This document shows, piece after piece, positions 23,901 through 36,185 of a DNA stretch of 64,000 nt. Source of the stretch: Aselliscus stoliczkanus. Lineage: Eukaryota; Chordata; Mammalia; Chiroptera; Hipposideridae. Every line of letters begins with the position of its first letter. Position 1 is the first letter of the stretch. The DNA is taken from assembly GCA_033961575.1 (NCBI GenBank), contig CM066732.1, positions 69,602,687 through 69,666,686 of the forward strand, written 5' to 3'. The position numbers and the translations under genes were made by a program. The notes beneath the pieces are model-generated. The model made no database searches, was not told the DNA's origin, and saw only the letters and a program-made list of their open reading frames with translations.

Positions 23901-24789
23901 ACAGAAATTTTGAAGATAAATTTTCAAACTTTATTAAGATCATTCCTGAATAGAAAACTTCATGTAGAAAAGATACATTCGTATCTTTTTAACTTTTGAT
24001 ATGTTGAATTAAAAACACTTTAGGGATACAGGTATTGTTGAAGTAAAATATTAACAAAAATACTGGCAAATAAATATGCCACTTAGTTTTTGTGTAAGAA
24101 CTATGGAAGATATAGAAAATGACCCTGAGTATGTCTTCTTATTCTCTATCATTGAAACACAATTTTGCTTAGGTGTACAGGGAATGCACAAGTGTCAAGA
24201 ATTTTAAACAATGTATTTTGACAGGCTTAGCTTTATTGATAAATCTAATATCACTGAAATCTACTTTCTTTCTTCCTTCATGGTTATAGGCCCAATCATT
24301 TCCTGGAAAAATAAAGCGTATCCCCTTCCCAACCTCACAGTCATACTAGGTAAGGTAAAAAAAAAAAAAAGGCAAGGAAGCAGAACCAAACACCTGTGAG
24401 GATTTTTTCACTGATTTACTAATACATTAAGAAAATGATTGTTTGAGTACTGTTTTACCTATCTTCATAATGCAGGGGAATGTGGCAGAATGAATCCAAA
24501 TAGGTATAAACCAAGATGCCAAGGACAAGAAATAATGAGAATCAAATGCTGTTACAAACTCATATCTAGTTAAGAATCATGCAATTTGATGCAGAATCTT
24601 GGCTGTCAAACTAAGGAATAAAACCAAAAAAAAACAAGTGAAATAAAAGGAAATAGCCTAGAAGGATTCAAGTTATTATGTTTGTTGTCTATTGGCTTAC
24701 ACAGCTGAATTTTTCTTCAGAGTTAATTACATTTCCTAATTGCGTAAAATAATTCTTAAATAATTTCTCCTACTTCGGGGGTGAGGTAT
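23901..24789. other. AT-rich spacer, no recognisable feature
   Basis: No gene or named repeat was recognised. A poly-A run is at 24357-24370. Confidence 0.4.
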
Positions 24790-25225
24790 CTTTTCAGTCA
24801 CATAAAAGAGTCTGGAGATGAATAGTTTTTAATCTTAATAGAGCCCAGTTTATTAGAAGTTTTATTCTATGACTAGTCCTTTTTGTTATATTAAATAAGT
24901 ATTTGTCTATTCCAGTATCATGAAAACATTCTGCTATGTTTTCTTCTAGATTTATTTTTGACTTTTTGCATTTGGATCTGAAATTCTTCCAGAATTCATT
25001 TCCATGTATGAGGTGAGTTAGGGGCCAATCAACCCTTTTTTTCCCCATATGAGTATCCAACTGAAGAGCCTTATTTCTTCAAAAGGTCACCCTTTCCTTA
25101 CTAGACTTCGGTGTCTCCTTTGTCCTATATCAGATGCCACTACATACATATGTCTGTTTCAGGAATCTCATTCTGTTCCATTTATAGTTGTCTTTCATTG
25201 CACTAATAAAACATTTTTCAATTTC
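24790..25225 (-). mobile_element. L1 ORF2 fragment, antisense
   Basis: The series TTTTTCCCCATATGAGTATC, CTTATTTCTTCAAAAGGTCA, CCCTTTCCTTACTAGACT, GTCTGTTTCAGGAATCTCA and TTCTGTTCCATTTATAG is the antisense of the L1 ORF2 segment near the end of the reverse transcriptase. It is diverged and non-coding. Confidence 0.7.
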
Positions 25226-25312
25226 TATAGGTTTGTAATAGATCACTCAACTTTTTGTTTTTCAAGCATGCTTCATTTGTTTGTTTTAGATGTGTGTGAG
25301 AGAGAGAGAGAC

Positions 25313-25352
<40 letters not shown>

Positions 25353-25912
25353 TGCATTTATGGAACATCTAATAATACTGTGCTAGATGATAGGTTATTA
25401 AAATTAAATAAGATCTTTGTCCATGAACAATGCACAATCACCTCAAGAGGTTATGCTTTCCTCTATGGAGAGGGGGAACACATAAACATGGGCAGAGAGG
25501 ATAGAAACCAAGATATTTTAAGGAATTACAGGAAATTCTGATTAGCCTTTATCTTGCTAGTTACTGAGAAGTTCAGAGAGAGAAAATATACTCAGATCAT
25601 TATTATGAGCTATTAGACTGACAGCTGAATAAAAGACAGTTAAAAGAATTGAATTAGGAGATTTTTCCAGTATTTGGCAGGATGAGAAGGGGAAAAGTGG
25701 GGTTCAGGAGGAGAAAACAAATATCTATTTACCTGTAAATAACAGGATGACAGTGGCGAAACATTAGTCCTTTTCCATATTTGTCCCTAATTTCAGATGA
25801 CTTCTCAAAGAAAAAAAGAAATTTCCTCTCCAACTTAAATCGTAGATTTTTCCAAGTGGAAAGTAATAATTTTACCTGTAGACTACAGACAGTTAATATA
25901 ACATTTGAAATA

Positions 25913-25913
<1 letters not shown>
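25226..25913. other. Spacer around a (GA)n tract
   Basis: Apart from the purine tract listed separately, no gene or named repeat was recognised. Confidence 0.4.
25298..25352. repeat. (GA)n polypurine tract
   Basis: About 55 bp of AG repeats with one ACAG and one AAAG interruption. It follows a TGTGTGTG run. Confidence 0.95.

Positions 25914-25944
<31 letters not shown>
25914..25944. repeat. (CA)n microsatellite
   Basis: A pure CA tract of about 31 bp. Confidence 0.95.
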
Positions 25945-25947
<3 letters not shown>

Positions 25948-26189
25948 AAATATATCAGCAAGTGATAAAATAGGCAAGACATTAAAAATTTTATATCAGT
26001 AGATGGAAGCTAAGGGTATTAGAATAAAAACAAAACAAAATTGGATTAAATATCATTTAAATTGATGAGTTTATTTAAACAGGATTCAGGATTAAATGTT
26101 TTGGCTCAAACACCAATAATAGTATTATCAGCCTGAAGGGGTGATTAACTGAAGTCTGGGCTCAACAGGGAGCATATCTAATAAGGGTA

Positions 26190-28490
26190 AAATGATAGAA
26201 CTTGCTGTCTTACTGTAGAGAAAGTGGCCCTAAGGTTTGGGGAAATAGGACTGTTGGAGTAATAAGTACTGTTATTTGCAAATGGCTCCACTACGGCCTA
26301 ACCATATCCCTAGTTCTATCTGTGTACATACCCTTTACCACATCATTAAGCCATGTTTGGTGAGTGAAACATCATTATACTTGAAAAGTAGAGTAGCTGT
26401 CTTCTATTAGCAGAAATGAATGTGGGAAATGTGGCCATGCCTTTGAGTTCCCTGAGTTCAATAATAATGAAAACCCGAAAGAGCAGGTGGGGCCATATAA
26501 CCATCTGAGACCAAATAGGCAAATTTATCATCATCACCACCATCATCAGGGACAGAAATAGTAATTCCAGTGTTTTGACCATCTCAGTTCTGTGTTTCGT
26601 CAATCAAACTGATAAGGTTTCTGTGACTGAAGTAAATAAGCAATCTAGTATTTACTGCTTGATTTTATTTATACCTCTTTTGGGCAGACATCTGACTACA
26701 GTCACCATAGTGGGTATCACAATCTCTTACCCTATTCCCAGACATAAACTGGATTATAGTTTCAATGAAGGGAGACCAGTCATTTTGAGAAAGGCCTCAT
26801 CAAGGTGGCCACAAGTTTGTACTGAGAATGGTCCTGAAAGCTTGTCCAGAGGAATCTCCACCGTTAATAAGATGAGTGCGAATCTGGAAAAGATTCCTAG
26901 ACCTTCAGGGGATACTAGATACTCCCAAAAAGCCTTTGTGTATCCCAGTCAGAGTAATCTTATCAATGAGAGGAACTGATGGAATCTTGGCCCAAGTCTA
27001 TCTTACAAAGCTTACACTGGGACTATTTAATCCAGGTGATTTTACACTTGGAAAAGTGAAATACCATCCTTTTTTTTCACCCAGTCCCAGATTGTGCTGT
27101 AGGAATACATATATTTAATAACTTGAAAAAAACACAGACTGTGTCCCAGATCTATGGCATGAGATCTATAATATTATGGTAGGTGAACCAAGTGGAAGAT
27201 CGCCAACACTCCCTACCCCCCAGGCAAAATAGTAATTCAAAGAAATAGCAAACAAGACTAGGGGAAATTCATATACTTTTTATAATACCAAAGATTTAGA
27301 AGATGCAAAGGTGATGAAGCATCTCACAACCCTATTAAGCTCACCTAAAATTTTTATTCAAAATACCAATGAGTTTTGTGAAAACAAAACAAAAAAACCT
27401 GTGGTATCAAAAATGGCAACTGTTTTTTCCAAATATGTACTAACTAAGATAAATTAATAATTCCCTGATATATGCACCTATTTACCTAGAAGATTATTCA
27501 TTTTCAATCCTAATCAACAAAGACAATCAGAAGCAGTTCTGCAATCATTGACAACAGTATATATTTAATGTTTTACTTTAGGATGATGTCAATCGTCCTT
27601 CATTCAGTCATCATAGAACCTGGAGAGACCTTGATGATCTTGATATCCCAGACTAATCTATTAGAGCACACTGGTTTATTATATTAATGGCATCACTCTA
27701 ATTAGATCTAGTCAAAGAAAAGTAGCAAGGATCTTTAATGCCTTACTAAGTTATATGAATGCTAGAGATTAGGCAATCAACCTGAAGAAAGTTCAGGGAA
27801 CTGCCATATCAATAAATTTCTAGGTGTGCAGTAGTTTTTGGTACATAGGAATTATCTCTAGAGGGAGATAAATGTGTTGACATTTTACCACCAACTAATA
27901 AGAAAGGGTATTTTTGAATTTTGTACCACTCTTGTGTATGCTGTTCCTAGTCTTTCAAATATATTTTTACCTTCTAGTTCATAGTGCTTCTATCAGCACC
28001 ACCATTCACTGGCACAGTGGATATTTTATTTAGTGCCAAAGTATCAATGGCAACCTCACCTGTAGCTAAGGAATTCATTAGACAGTGGAAAAAAATGTAG
28101 CAATTGGTCTATGCCCATTCAATTTACTGGTCATCCCCAGTTCCTTATCAATTGGAATCAGCTGGACTGATATATTGACTTACTCTGAAGGCAATAGTTA
28201 TGGTAATGGGTAGACAAGAAAACCATACTTTTGGAACACAGAAGATCCACTTGGATCCCTCATAACAATCTCTCACCTAATAAGATTGTACCTAATAAGA
28301 AAACTACAGCAACCAAAAAATAGAAAATCTACAAACAGCTTTCTTTGGAATTGGTGTCTTAGTTCAGCCCATTAGGTATAAAAATAAACAGTAAATGTAA
28401 TGGAAGACTTTAAGAAAAATATGCAGTGGGAAGTAGAATATTATCAATTGGCTATTAGGAACAGCTACAGAGCTGGGGATAGAACAGTGC
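26190..28490 (+). mobile_element. Decayed ERVL-type internal region
   Basis: The plus strand follows the internal region of mammalian ERVL/MLT2-type endogenous retroviruses. The first part (26190-27250) has landmarks such as AGAGCAGGTGGGGCCATATA and GGTGAACCAAGTGGAAG. A reverse-transcriptase part around 27540-27830 has landmarks AGAGACCTTGATGATCTTG, TGGTTTATTATATTAATGGC and AATTTCTAGGTGTGCAGTAG. Later pol-like sequence runs to about 28200. Stops and shifts interrupt all frames, and the YIDD-type catalytic box is altered by substitution. The longest frame (26575-26979) is a remnant. No clear flanking LTR pair was found. It is non-functional. Confidence 0.72.
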
Positions 28491-28649
28491 TGTATTTTGT
28501 TAATTTTTATTTCCCCCTTTTCCTTCTATTTTATATAGAGTATTGATGGTGGTTAATTATAACTTAAGTTCTAGGTGGGTATTATGATTAAATAGAATAA
28601 TACTGTGACAAACTGAAAGCTTATGAGATTTTATATTTCCTCTCAGTTT

Positions 28650-28692
<43 letters not shown>

Positions 28693-29439
28693 ATATAAAT
28701 ACTCAGGGTGATAGAAAGAGGAAATATTGATTTAGAGGCAAAAGCAAATAATCATTTTGGTTATTTATCCCAAACACCTCCACCAAGATTCATTCTCTGC
28801 CCTGGAGCCTGACCCATCAAAGACTCCTTTCTCTTAAGTCTTCAGATTGGGTTAGGGCAAAAGAAGACACTTTTATGGTACCTACCATTTCAGTAAGACT
28901 GTCTTTAGGTATGTTTCATATTCCCTCTCAGCCTCATTGAGGTCCTCGCAGTGGCTCCCTCTTTCATTCACTCTGGGCTCTAAACACACATCTCCTGCCC
29001 CTGGTAATTCAAATTTCAAGGAGATAAAACTTTTAACTGTTATTCACTGTCGAGTGATTCACTATTGCTGTTACAGCTCTACTCTGTCCATACTTCAGTA
29101 AACCATCCCTTCATTTATCTCCCTTTTCAGTTTTAACCCATTAAGAGCACATTTTTTAGGGTCAATGTTATTAATGTTAGATTAAAAATATCTGTCAGTA
29201 TCCAAGAACTCTCCCAAAGCTGAACAGAAAAGGAAAGGTTAAAAGAATATATTTGGGACTTGTCAGCTTATTCATTAGTTGAGTTTATAGTTCCAGAAGA
29301 CATTATTCGGTACATTGTAAAGTATAGAATAATAGTTAACAAGACACAGAGAGAGAATGATGGAATGACTGATGATGCTAGATAACTAGAAGCTATGGGC
29401 AGGGAAAATTGGTTAAAAGCATGAGTAGAAGAAGGTCTT
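28491..29439. other. Spacer with possible old repeat
   Basis: 28543-28600 (TGATGGTGGTTAATTATAAC) could be a trace of an LTR edge for the ERVL region upstream. 28900-29150 resembles an old repeat that I cannot name. No genes were seen. Confidence 0.3.
28652..28691. repeat. (CA)n microsatellite
   Basis: A pure AC tract of about 40 bp following TTCT. Confidence 0.95.
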
Positions 29440-30674
29440 GAATGCTTTTTCTTTATTATTCTTTCAATTCATTCTGATTCTGTAAATGGTGAATTTGTAT
29501 CTTTCAACCCTTTGGGAAAATTCTCAGTGATTATCCTTTCAAATATTACTTCTTCCCATTTCTCTCCATTATTTCCTTTCGAATTCTGATTAGATAAATA
29601 TTATCTTCCCCCCAGATAGCATGTCTCTTAATCAATCTAGTCTAATTAGAATAGATTTTGAATAATATCTTTAGAGCTACCTTTCAGTTCCTTAATTTTT
29701 TTTTCAGTTATGGATATATATGTGTTCTAGTTTCTCTCTTACTTTTTTAGCATTAATTTTACTTTCTGTGTTTGATAACTCATATATTTGAATTACTTGT
29801 GGGTGTATTTCTGTTACCGACCAACTGAGCAACAACAACCCGCACCACTGAAAAACTTTAATGTTTTCTTTCCTATAGAAGTGTTAAGTATAGAAATGTT
29901 AAGTCTCCTCCCTAGTTCTTTAGTTTCTTAGCTCTTGGGCTTTGATTGCTCTTCTATCCAGTTTGTGAATATTGGACGGAAGATCCCCCTTGCTTCTTAA
30001 TTGCTTTGTAAATCAGTTTCTGAATCCTAAACAATGGAAGTCTCCTACCCCTGCTTCAGATAACTATTTGAAAGCCTGAGACTTCCTCATATCCCCCAGG
30101 CCAGGAAGCTAAATGCCAAACCCATTCTGTGTCCGGACAACTGACACCACCTGAGTGACGGATTGGATGGCCACAAGTTTCATAAGAACTAACAGATTTA
30201 TATTTTTGTCCTCATTCAGGAGCCTTGAGTATGCAGGGGATACCCCAACAAGCAAAGAAGCCAACGTGGTCTTCCAGGTGGAGCTTGAGACCCCTTCCTC
30301 TCATCTGAGACCAGCTAGGGTGAGAGTTCCAGGAACCCCAATAGGCAGGGACAGCTCTACGCCCCTGTCCAGCAGAAAGCAGATACAGAAGAAGAGACCT
30401 CCTGTCCCTCAGCTTCCCATAGAGATTTTATGGGGATCACGTCTCTCAAGGAAAAACTAGGCAGGCAGTTAGAGGAAGGCATTGGGTCTCTGCATTCCTA
30501 CACATCCCACAGAGTGCAACTGCCTGAGGGACATGCCCTCTCCACCCAAAACTCCCCTTTGTATTGTAATTACCTACCCCTGCAGGAAGAGCAAGTGCAC
30601 ACAAAATATCCAACTAGATCAGACCAGTCACTCACACCTACGCCCAGGAAGAACAGCCCATTCTAGAGAAAAAG

Positions 30675-30682
30675 GATAAAAA
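30675..30682 (+). promoter_or_regulatory. TATA-like box of the LTR
   Basis: GATAAAAA lies about 220 bp before the polyA signal, as expected for the promoter of an LTR. Activity is inferred from position only. Confidence 0.45.
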
Positions 30683-30896
30683 CCCCAAGTCCTGGGATTG
30701 GGATGCCCGGGCTGCTACTGCTACTGCTGTTGATGGTGGCTGCTTCTGCTGCTGCTTCTTCCCTGCTCCTTTTTACCACTTCTTCCCTTTGAGCCTTGCC
30801 TTTGCATGTGCCCCTTCCACACTCTTTGGTAATGGGTCCTTGAGCCATCCTCTAGTACTCAGGTCTACTTTTATTTCTAAATGTATTATCTTATCT

Positions 30897-30902
30897 AATA
30901 AA
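30897..30902 (+). promoter_or_regulatory. Polyadenylation signal of the LTR
   Basis: AATAAA lies in TCTAATAAACTAC, followed by T-rich sequence, about 100 bp before the LTR end. This is the canonical spot between R and U5. Confidence 0.6.
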
Positions 30903-31340
30903 CTACTTATTCTACTGCTTTACTCTGGTATCTCATTCAATTCTTTGCTCGAGTTGCCAAGGACCTGGACTTTCAACCGAGAAAGGCCCACTCTCCGACA
31001 TTTCTACTGTTTCTTGTTTCTACTGGTTCTCACACATGTCTCCCTGTTAAAGAAGTACCACTTTACATTCAGTTCCTCTTCTGACCATTTTAAGTAGTAA
31101 GACTCTGGAACTGCACAGGGGTTGGCTTGTAGTAGTCAATTAGAGACTTTTTTCCCTCCACCTAGTACTAAGGCTGATAGGTTATCTTCCTATTCATTTC
31201 CATGCAGTGGACTTTCTCATTCATCCTTACATGGAAAATACAGTTATTTTATTGACACCAATTTATTCAGAGGTCCCTGATTGTAATTCTCTCCTTTACT
31301 AACCCTGAATTTATATCCTGTATACTAACTCACTATCATC

Positions 31341-34164
31341 ATTAAAAAAAGAAAAGCTAAAGTTTTCCAGGTTTCGGTAGGAAACTCATAGTAAAAGTCA
31401 GCTTTTATGCTCAACTCCTGGAATCTTGCTTTACTTCATATTTTGGAAACTATGGCTTCCATATCTTTGTTAGAGCTAAGTAATATGAGAAAAGATACAT
31501 AGATAGTTAGGTAATATTGTTAGAGTATTCTGGTAGTTTCATTTGATGGGATTATTCAGTATATTTAAGAAATACACCAAAATAGTACTATTAATAATAA
31601 TATGTATTACTAACTTGGAAGTTATAAATAACTCTGGGAGTCCAGAGTTATTAAGCACAAAAGAATGCCTCAGGATTGGGGGGAAAAAAATGATGATTTT
31701 GAAATAAGTTCTTCCAGCTATAATAGTTCAAAACTTTGTTATTTTATGAAAGCTTAAAAGTGTATTGTTCCAGGCATTGTAGATGAAACATGTTGGGTAG
31801 ACTTTTAGGAGCTATTATTCATCTGAAGTTATTGCCTCTATCATACTAGCTCTTTATTTACATTGTAGGCAAACGCTGGGGGAGTGATACTCATGGAAGT
31901 CAGCCTCCCTGGTGCTCTCACATGTTAAAGAGAAGCAGGTTATTTGGTTTCTTTTTAATAGCAAGTTATAGTATGTAACTCAGTCTGGAATATATCTTTT
32001 TAAAAAATTTAATTGGTTTTAAATTTTTTTTTGAAACTTGTAAACCATTTTTTTTCTTTTTTTCTTTCTTTTATTTTATTTTATTTTTTTGGAGTAATTT
32101 CCATCATGAGAATCCTTGTTGATTCCTTTCCTTACTTACATGTGAACATAATACTGTTTAGTATACAAATAGAAATAATTTGGCTGTCTTTACAATTCCC
32201 TTTGTTTTAGTCAAAATATCCATTTGAATTTAATTTTAATATTTGTGAAACATTTCAACTTCCATATATTTATTGCAAATATATTTTAATTTATTTTCAC
32301 ATAATCATTCAGCTAATGTCTTACTGTGCTAAATTACTCAAAGCAATATTTTATGGAATTTAAATATATCTTAGATGTCCTAGGATTATATAAAGTAAAG
32401 ACACATCCAGTGTACTTTGTTGAAAACATATTTAATATTTATGCCTCTGGTTTGTTTTTTTTTGTTTGGTTGGTTTTTAATCCTAAATTGCTTATTTCCT
32501 TTCTCTTTCCTCCAGTAGGGCAAAAGTTCTTGTGAGGTTCTTATTTGTCTGCGTTTGAGCAATGTAATTTAACAATCATGAAGCACAGGAGTAATTCAGA
32601 GCACTGATGACATGTTCCTTGTTCACTGGCTAGAAATTGGTTATTTTATGCATAATTTAACATACACTGCACAAGTTGAAACATACCATTAACACAAAAA
32701 AGTGATGAGGGAAATGTCTTTAAAGTAAAAAAAGTGGGGAATAACCACCTCAGATTTTATTATTTCTACAGTAATTATTTTTTCTAAACAAAAATTCCTT
32801 GGGAAAATGATAGTATTTTCAAACATCTTACGATTACAATAGGCTACAACTCTAAAGAACACACTAAAGAATATGGGTAGTAAATGTATGTTCTTTAGGT
32901 TTCATAAGTAAATCCACTTTTCAGCTTTTCTTTAAATTGTTTTTAAAATTTCTGGATGTATAAGTTCATTGGAGTATCTTTTGAAAGTTTTACATTTTCA
33001 CAAAGTATCTATATTGTATATGATAATAGTTAAATACCATTATGCAAATGTCAAAATAACATGCTTTGTTCTAGAAATTTGGCTAAATTATACGAGTAAT
33101 TTAAGCCAAACTATAACCACTTTTACTCAAAATGGCTTCATAATAAAAGCCAGTATTTAAGATCAATTTTTGGTGTCTGAAGGTGGAAGATTTCTTGGAA
33201 AGTAACTTGGAGGTTGTCAGTAAGAATAATTAGTTATATTAGAAAAGATGGAGGGATGAAGGTGAGGTTGTCTTAAAAAAATGATGTTGCAAAATACTTC
33301 ATATGCTTTTGTTTTAGAATAAAATATTTCAGAGGACATAATATACTAACCTTTCATTCAGGACTAAGAAGCATTTCTAGTTGTTGACATTTAGGAGTAC
33401 CAATGAAGCTGTTCTCAGAGGCTCTTTAGATTAATATTCCACTCTTTGGGAGAGCCACCTATTAGAATTCTTACCTCATCCTCCTGTTATTCCAGGAAAA
33501 CTTCTTGAAATTCTCCAAATCATCTATACCCTATTGTTTGACACAAAACATGCTTTTCTGTAATTTTATCCATTTGCATGTGGAGGTGGTATTGAAAATT
33601 AAGTTTAAAATCAGTTCATCTGTATCTGATATAGGTCACTGCTAAAACATTTCCATATAGACAGAAAGAAAAATGTAGCGCAAATGACTTGGTTTAAAAT
33701 TACATGCAAAAGGCATATATAACTAAAAGACAGGATCACAGATTTTATATTTTCTATGTTTGTAAGTTATCTATAACATACTCCAGAATTGTTAAAAAAA
33801 AAACACATTGTGCTCTATAACACATAAAGCTTGCTGTTCACACATGTAGGAAATTTGTATAAATTTACCCAATTTTTTGTCCAATTCTGTAAATGTTATT
33901 TGAAGTTCCACTTTTAGAATGCCTCTTACAAAATGTCATTTATATAGTATATTTTCATTTAGTTTTGTTGTTGTTACTTTTTCAAGAAACCTTATTTGAG
34001 GGTCCCTCAAAGCAATAGGAAATCATTATTCATAGAATCTAAAAAGAAAGATTCATTTTACTTCTGATTGGAAAAGACATACCAGACATAAGAGGGCGGA
34101 AACAGAGAACACAATCAATAAGTAACTGCAAATGTGAACACCACAAAATAAATGCATCTTAATA
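31341..34164. other. AT-rich spacer, about 2.8 kb
   Basis: No gene, RNA or nameable repeat was seen. It has several poly-T runs near 32025-32090. Open frames here are short and without motifs. Confidence 0.4.
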
Positions 34165-35330
34165 GTGTTAGAAAGAAGACAACTGCTGTACAGCAAAAAA
34201 CAAAAAAACAAAAAACAAAATAAAAAACAAACAAAAAATAGTCAGCAAAATAAAAGACAACTTACTGAATGGAAGAAAATATTTGCAAATCATATTGAAG
34301 GTTTTAACATAAAAAATATATCACTAACTCAACCAACTCAACATAAAAAACAAACAAACAAACAAACAAAAAAACAGTGGGAAGAAGATATAAATAGACA
34401 TTTTCCCAAAGAAGACATACAGATAGCCAACAAGTACATGAAACGATGTTAAATATCCTTAATTATCAGGGAAATACAAATCAAAACCACTCTGAGCTAT
34501 CACCTCACACCTGTTAGAACAGCTACCATCAGAACACAACAAACAAGTGTTGGTGAAGTGAGAAGAGCAAAAGAAACCCTTGTGCACTGTTGATGAGAAT
34601 GTAAGTTGGTGCAGCCACTATGGAAAACAACAGTTTCCTCACAAAATTAAAAATAGAATTACCTTATGGCTCAGCAAGTCCACCACAGCATGTATTCAAG
34701 GAACACAAAAGCATGACCTCAAAAAGCTATCTGCACTCTCATGTTCATTGCAACATTATTAAAAATAGCCAAGATATGAAAATGACCTGTGTCCATCAAT
34801 GAATTAACAGATTTAAAAGATGTGGTATATATACAATGGAACCTTGTTTAGCCATAAAAAAAGAACAAAATATTGTCATTTGGGACAACATCGATGGACC
34901 TTGGAGGTATTAAGTGAAGTAAGTCAGACAGAAAGACAAAACCAAAATGAAAAAGTGAGCACACTGATACAGAGAATGGATTGGTGGTTGCCAGAAGCAG
35001 GGGGTAGGGTTTGGGTGAAAGGTATGAGAGGGCTCAAAAGGCAGAACTTCCAGTTATAAAATAAGTCATAGGATGTAATTTACAGCACGTTGATTATAGT
35101 GAATATACTGTATTGCATATTTGAAAGTTCCTAAGAAAGTAGTAGACCTTAAAAGTTCTCATCAAAAGAGAAAACATTGTAACTATATAAGGGGATGGAT
35201 TTTAAATAGACTAATTGTGATCAGTTCACAATATACGCAAATATCAAATTATTATGCGTACACCTGAAATTATTATAGTCTTATATATAAATTATATCTC
35301 AATAAAATAAATTAATAAAAAACCACCAAC
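34165..35330 (+). mobile_element. L1 ORF2 end and 3' UTR, 5'-truncated
   Basis: Landmarks in order: ATAAATAGACATTTTCCC, CACCTCACACCTGTTAGAAC, TGTGCACTGTTGATGAGAAT, CTCATGTTCATTGCAACATT, GATGGACCTTGGAGGTATT, AAGTAAGTCAGACAGAAAGA, then a 3' UTR ending ATCTCAATAAAATAAA. It corresponds to the last part of ORF2. Two A/C-rich runs (34190-34240 and 34345-34375) interrupt it. Frames are broken, with fragments of 60-95 codons only. Confidence 0.85.
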
Positions 35331-35344
35331 AACAAAAAGACAAT

Positions 35345-35745
35345 AGTACCAAAATTGAGTCACTTATGCACTTATGCTAAGGCTATGCCCCATGTCACCA
35401 AACCCAGAATTAATCACTAAACCAAAACTTGATTTAATTTTATAGTTTCACTTCTCCCAGAAATAGAATCTTAAACCAGTCAATCAGGAATCACCTGATC
35501 TGCACTAGTTAGATAATTTGCCTGATAAATCCCTGCCATCCCCTAAAGGAAAGTAACCTTGGAATAACTAACCCTTTTTTTTTGTTTCATTTTTTTGCCT
35601 AGAATAGCTTCCTTGTTTCTGCTCCTTTCTGTCTAAAACAAGTCTTTCATTTCGTATAGCTCTTCAGAGTTTCTTTCTCTCTGCTAGTTTAGATGGTGCC
35701 CAATTAATGAATTGTTCAATGAAGCCAGTGACATCTTTAGAATTT
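35345..35745 (+). mobile_element. Possible decayed LTR or MER element
   Basis: The 3' part TAGATGGTGCCCAATTAATG, TTGTTCAATGAAGCCAGTG resembles the R/U5 end of an old mammalian LTR with a mutated polyA signal (CAATGAA). The 5' border is not visible. Recognition is by memory of a consensus, so the assignment is weak. Confidence 0.3.
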
Positions 35746-36105
35746 TATTTTTAAAAAATGATGATTAAACAGTATGGTCCAATATACATGACTAAAATGT
35801 ATATTATAAATTTTATTCCTATATTAATAAGTACACATATTTAGTTTTACTTTTTAAATGCTGAATTATTCCTTTCCTCTTCTTCACATCCTTTTAATAT
35901 CACTATTTCTTTGACCTTCCATATTTGGAATTTAATAAGAACATTTTTACTCAGAGGTGGCCCATTCTTTCTAACTCAGTCCCTTCAATGTGTTACTGTA
36001 AAAATGTAGTATTTCCTCTGTTGTTAAGGTAATAAAGTTATTGATTCAAACATATACAATGAAACTGAAATGTTCAGTCAATAAACATTTTTTGAGCGTT
36101 AAATA
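35746..36105. other. AT-rich spacer
   Basis: Nothing recognisable lies between the possible LTR and the MITE. Confidence 0.4.
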
Positions 36106-36185
36106 TTGGGTTTTGGTTAAAGTCATGACGTATTTTTTTCTGTTTGTTGTTGCAAAAATGCATCATGACTTTTCCGACAACCCAA
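36106..36185. mobile_element. Mariner-type MITE, diverged copy, 80 bp
   Basis: It starts TTGGGTTTTGGTTAAAGTCA and ends CATGACTTTTCCGACAACCC followed by AA. TA lies on both sides (36104-36105 and 36186-36187). It is the same family as 7176-7256: the right end is nearly intact, while the left end has three to four changes. Confidence 0.87.

Larger units (their letters stand above)
29812..31000 (+). mobile_element. Solo LTR of an endogenous retrovirus, 1189 bp
   Basis: It starts TGTTACCGACC and ends CTCTCCGACA, the usual TG...CA of LTRs. A 4-bp target duplication TTTC lies at 29808-29811 and 31001-31004. Inside are, in order, a long U3, a TATA-like box near 30675, a GCTGCT-rich R region near 30710-30780, a polyA signal at 30897 and about 100 bp of U5. 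The 4-bp duplication and layout suit a gammaretrovirus-like (ERV1) element. No internal retroviral genes are attached, so it is a recombination-derived solo LTR. Open frames inside it (such as 30155-30460) have no recognisable domain. Confidence 0.78.
29440..31340 (-). mobile_element. Ancient L1/HAL1-type 3' region, antisense, split by an LTR
   Basis: The left part (29440-29811) and right part (31001-31340) read as one antisense old L1-like sequence. The left carries TTTCAAATATTACTTCTTCC and ends GTGGGTGTATTTC. The right starts TACTGTTTCTTG and continues TTTCCCTCCACCTAGTACTA and CATGCAGTGGACTTTCTC. Removing 29812-31004 restores the continuity I expect. It is the host of the solo LTR. Confidence 0.55.

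Noticed and set aside
25290..25541. Open frame with Arg-Glu repeats
   Set aside because: It is a translation of the (GA)n tract, not a charged-domain protein.
25729..25977. Open frame with alternating Val-Cys residues
   Set aside because: The VCVCVC run is just the translation of the (CA)n microsatellite.
26575..26979. 134-codon plus-strand open frame
   Set aside because: It is part of the decayed ERVL internal region. It has no host-gene similarity, and flanking frames are broken.
30155..30460. 101-codon open frame within the LTR
   Set aside because: It falls in the U3 part of the solo LTR. I see no accessory-gene motif, and the frame is explained by higher GC content.
30700..30780. CTG/GCT-rich stretch as a triplet-repeat expansion
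   Set aside because: The triplets are imperfect and short, and lie in the R region of the LTR, so they are simply part of the element.
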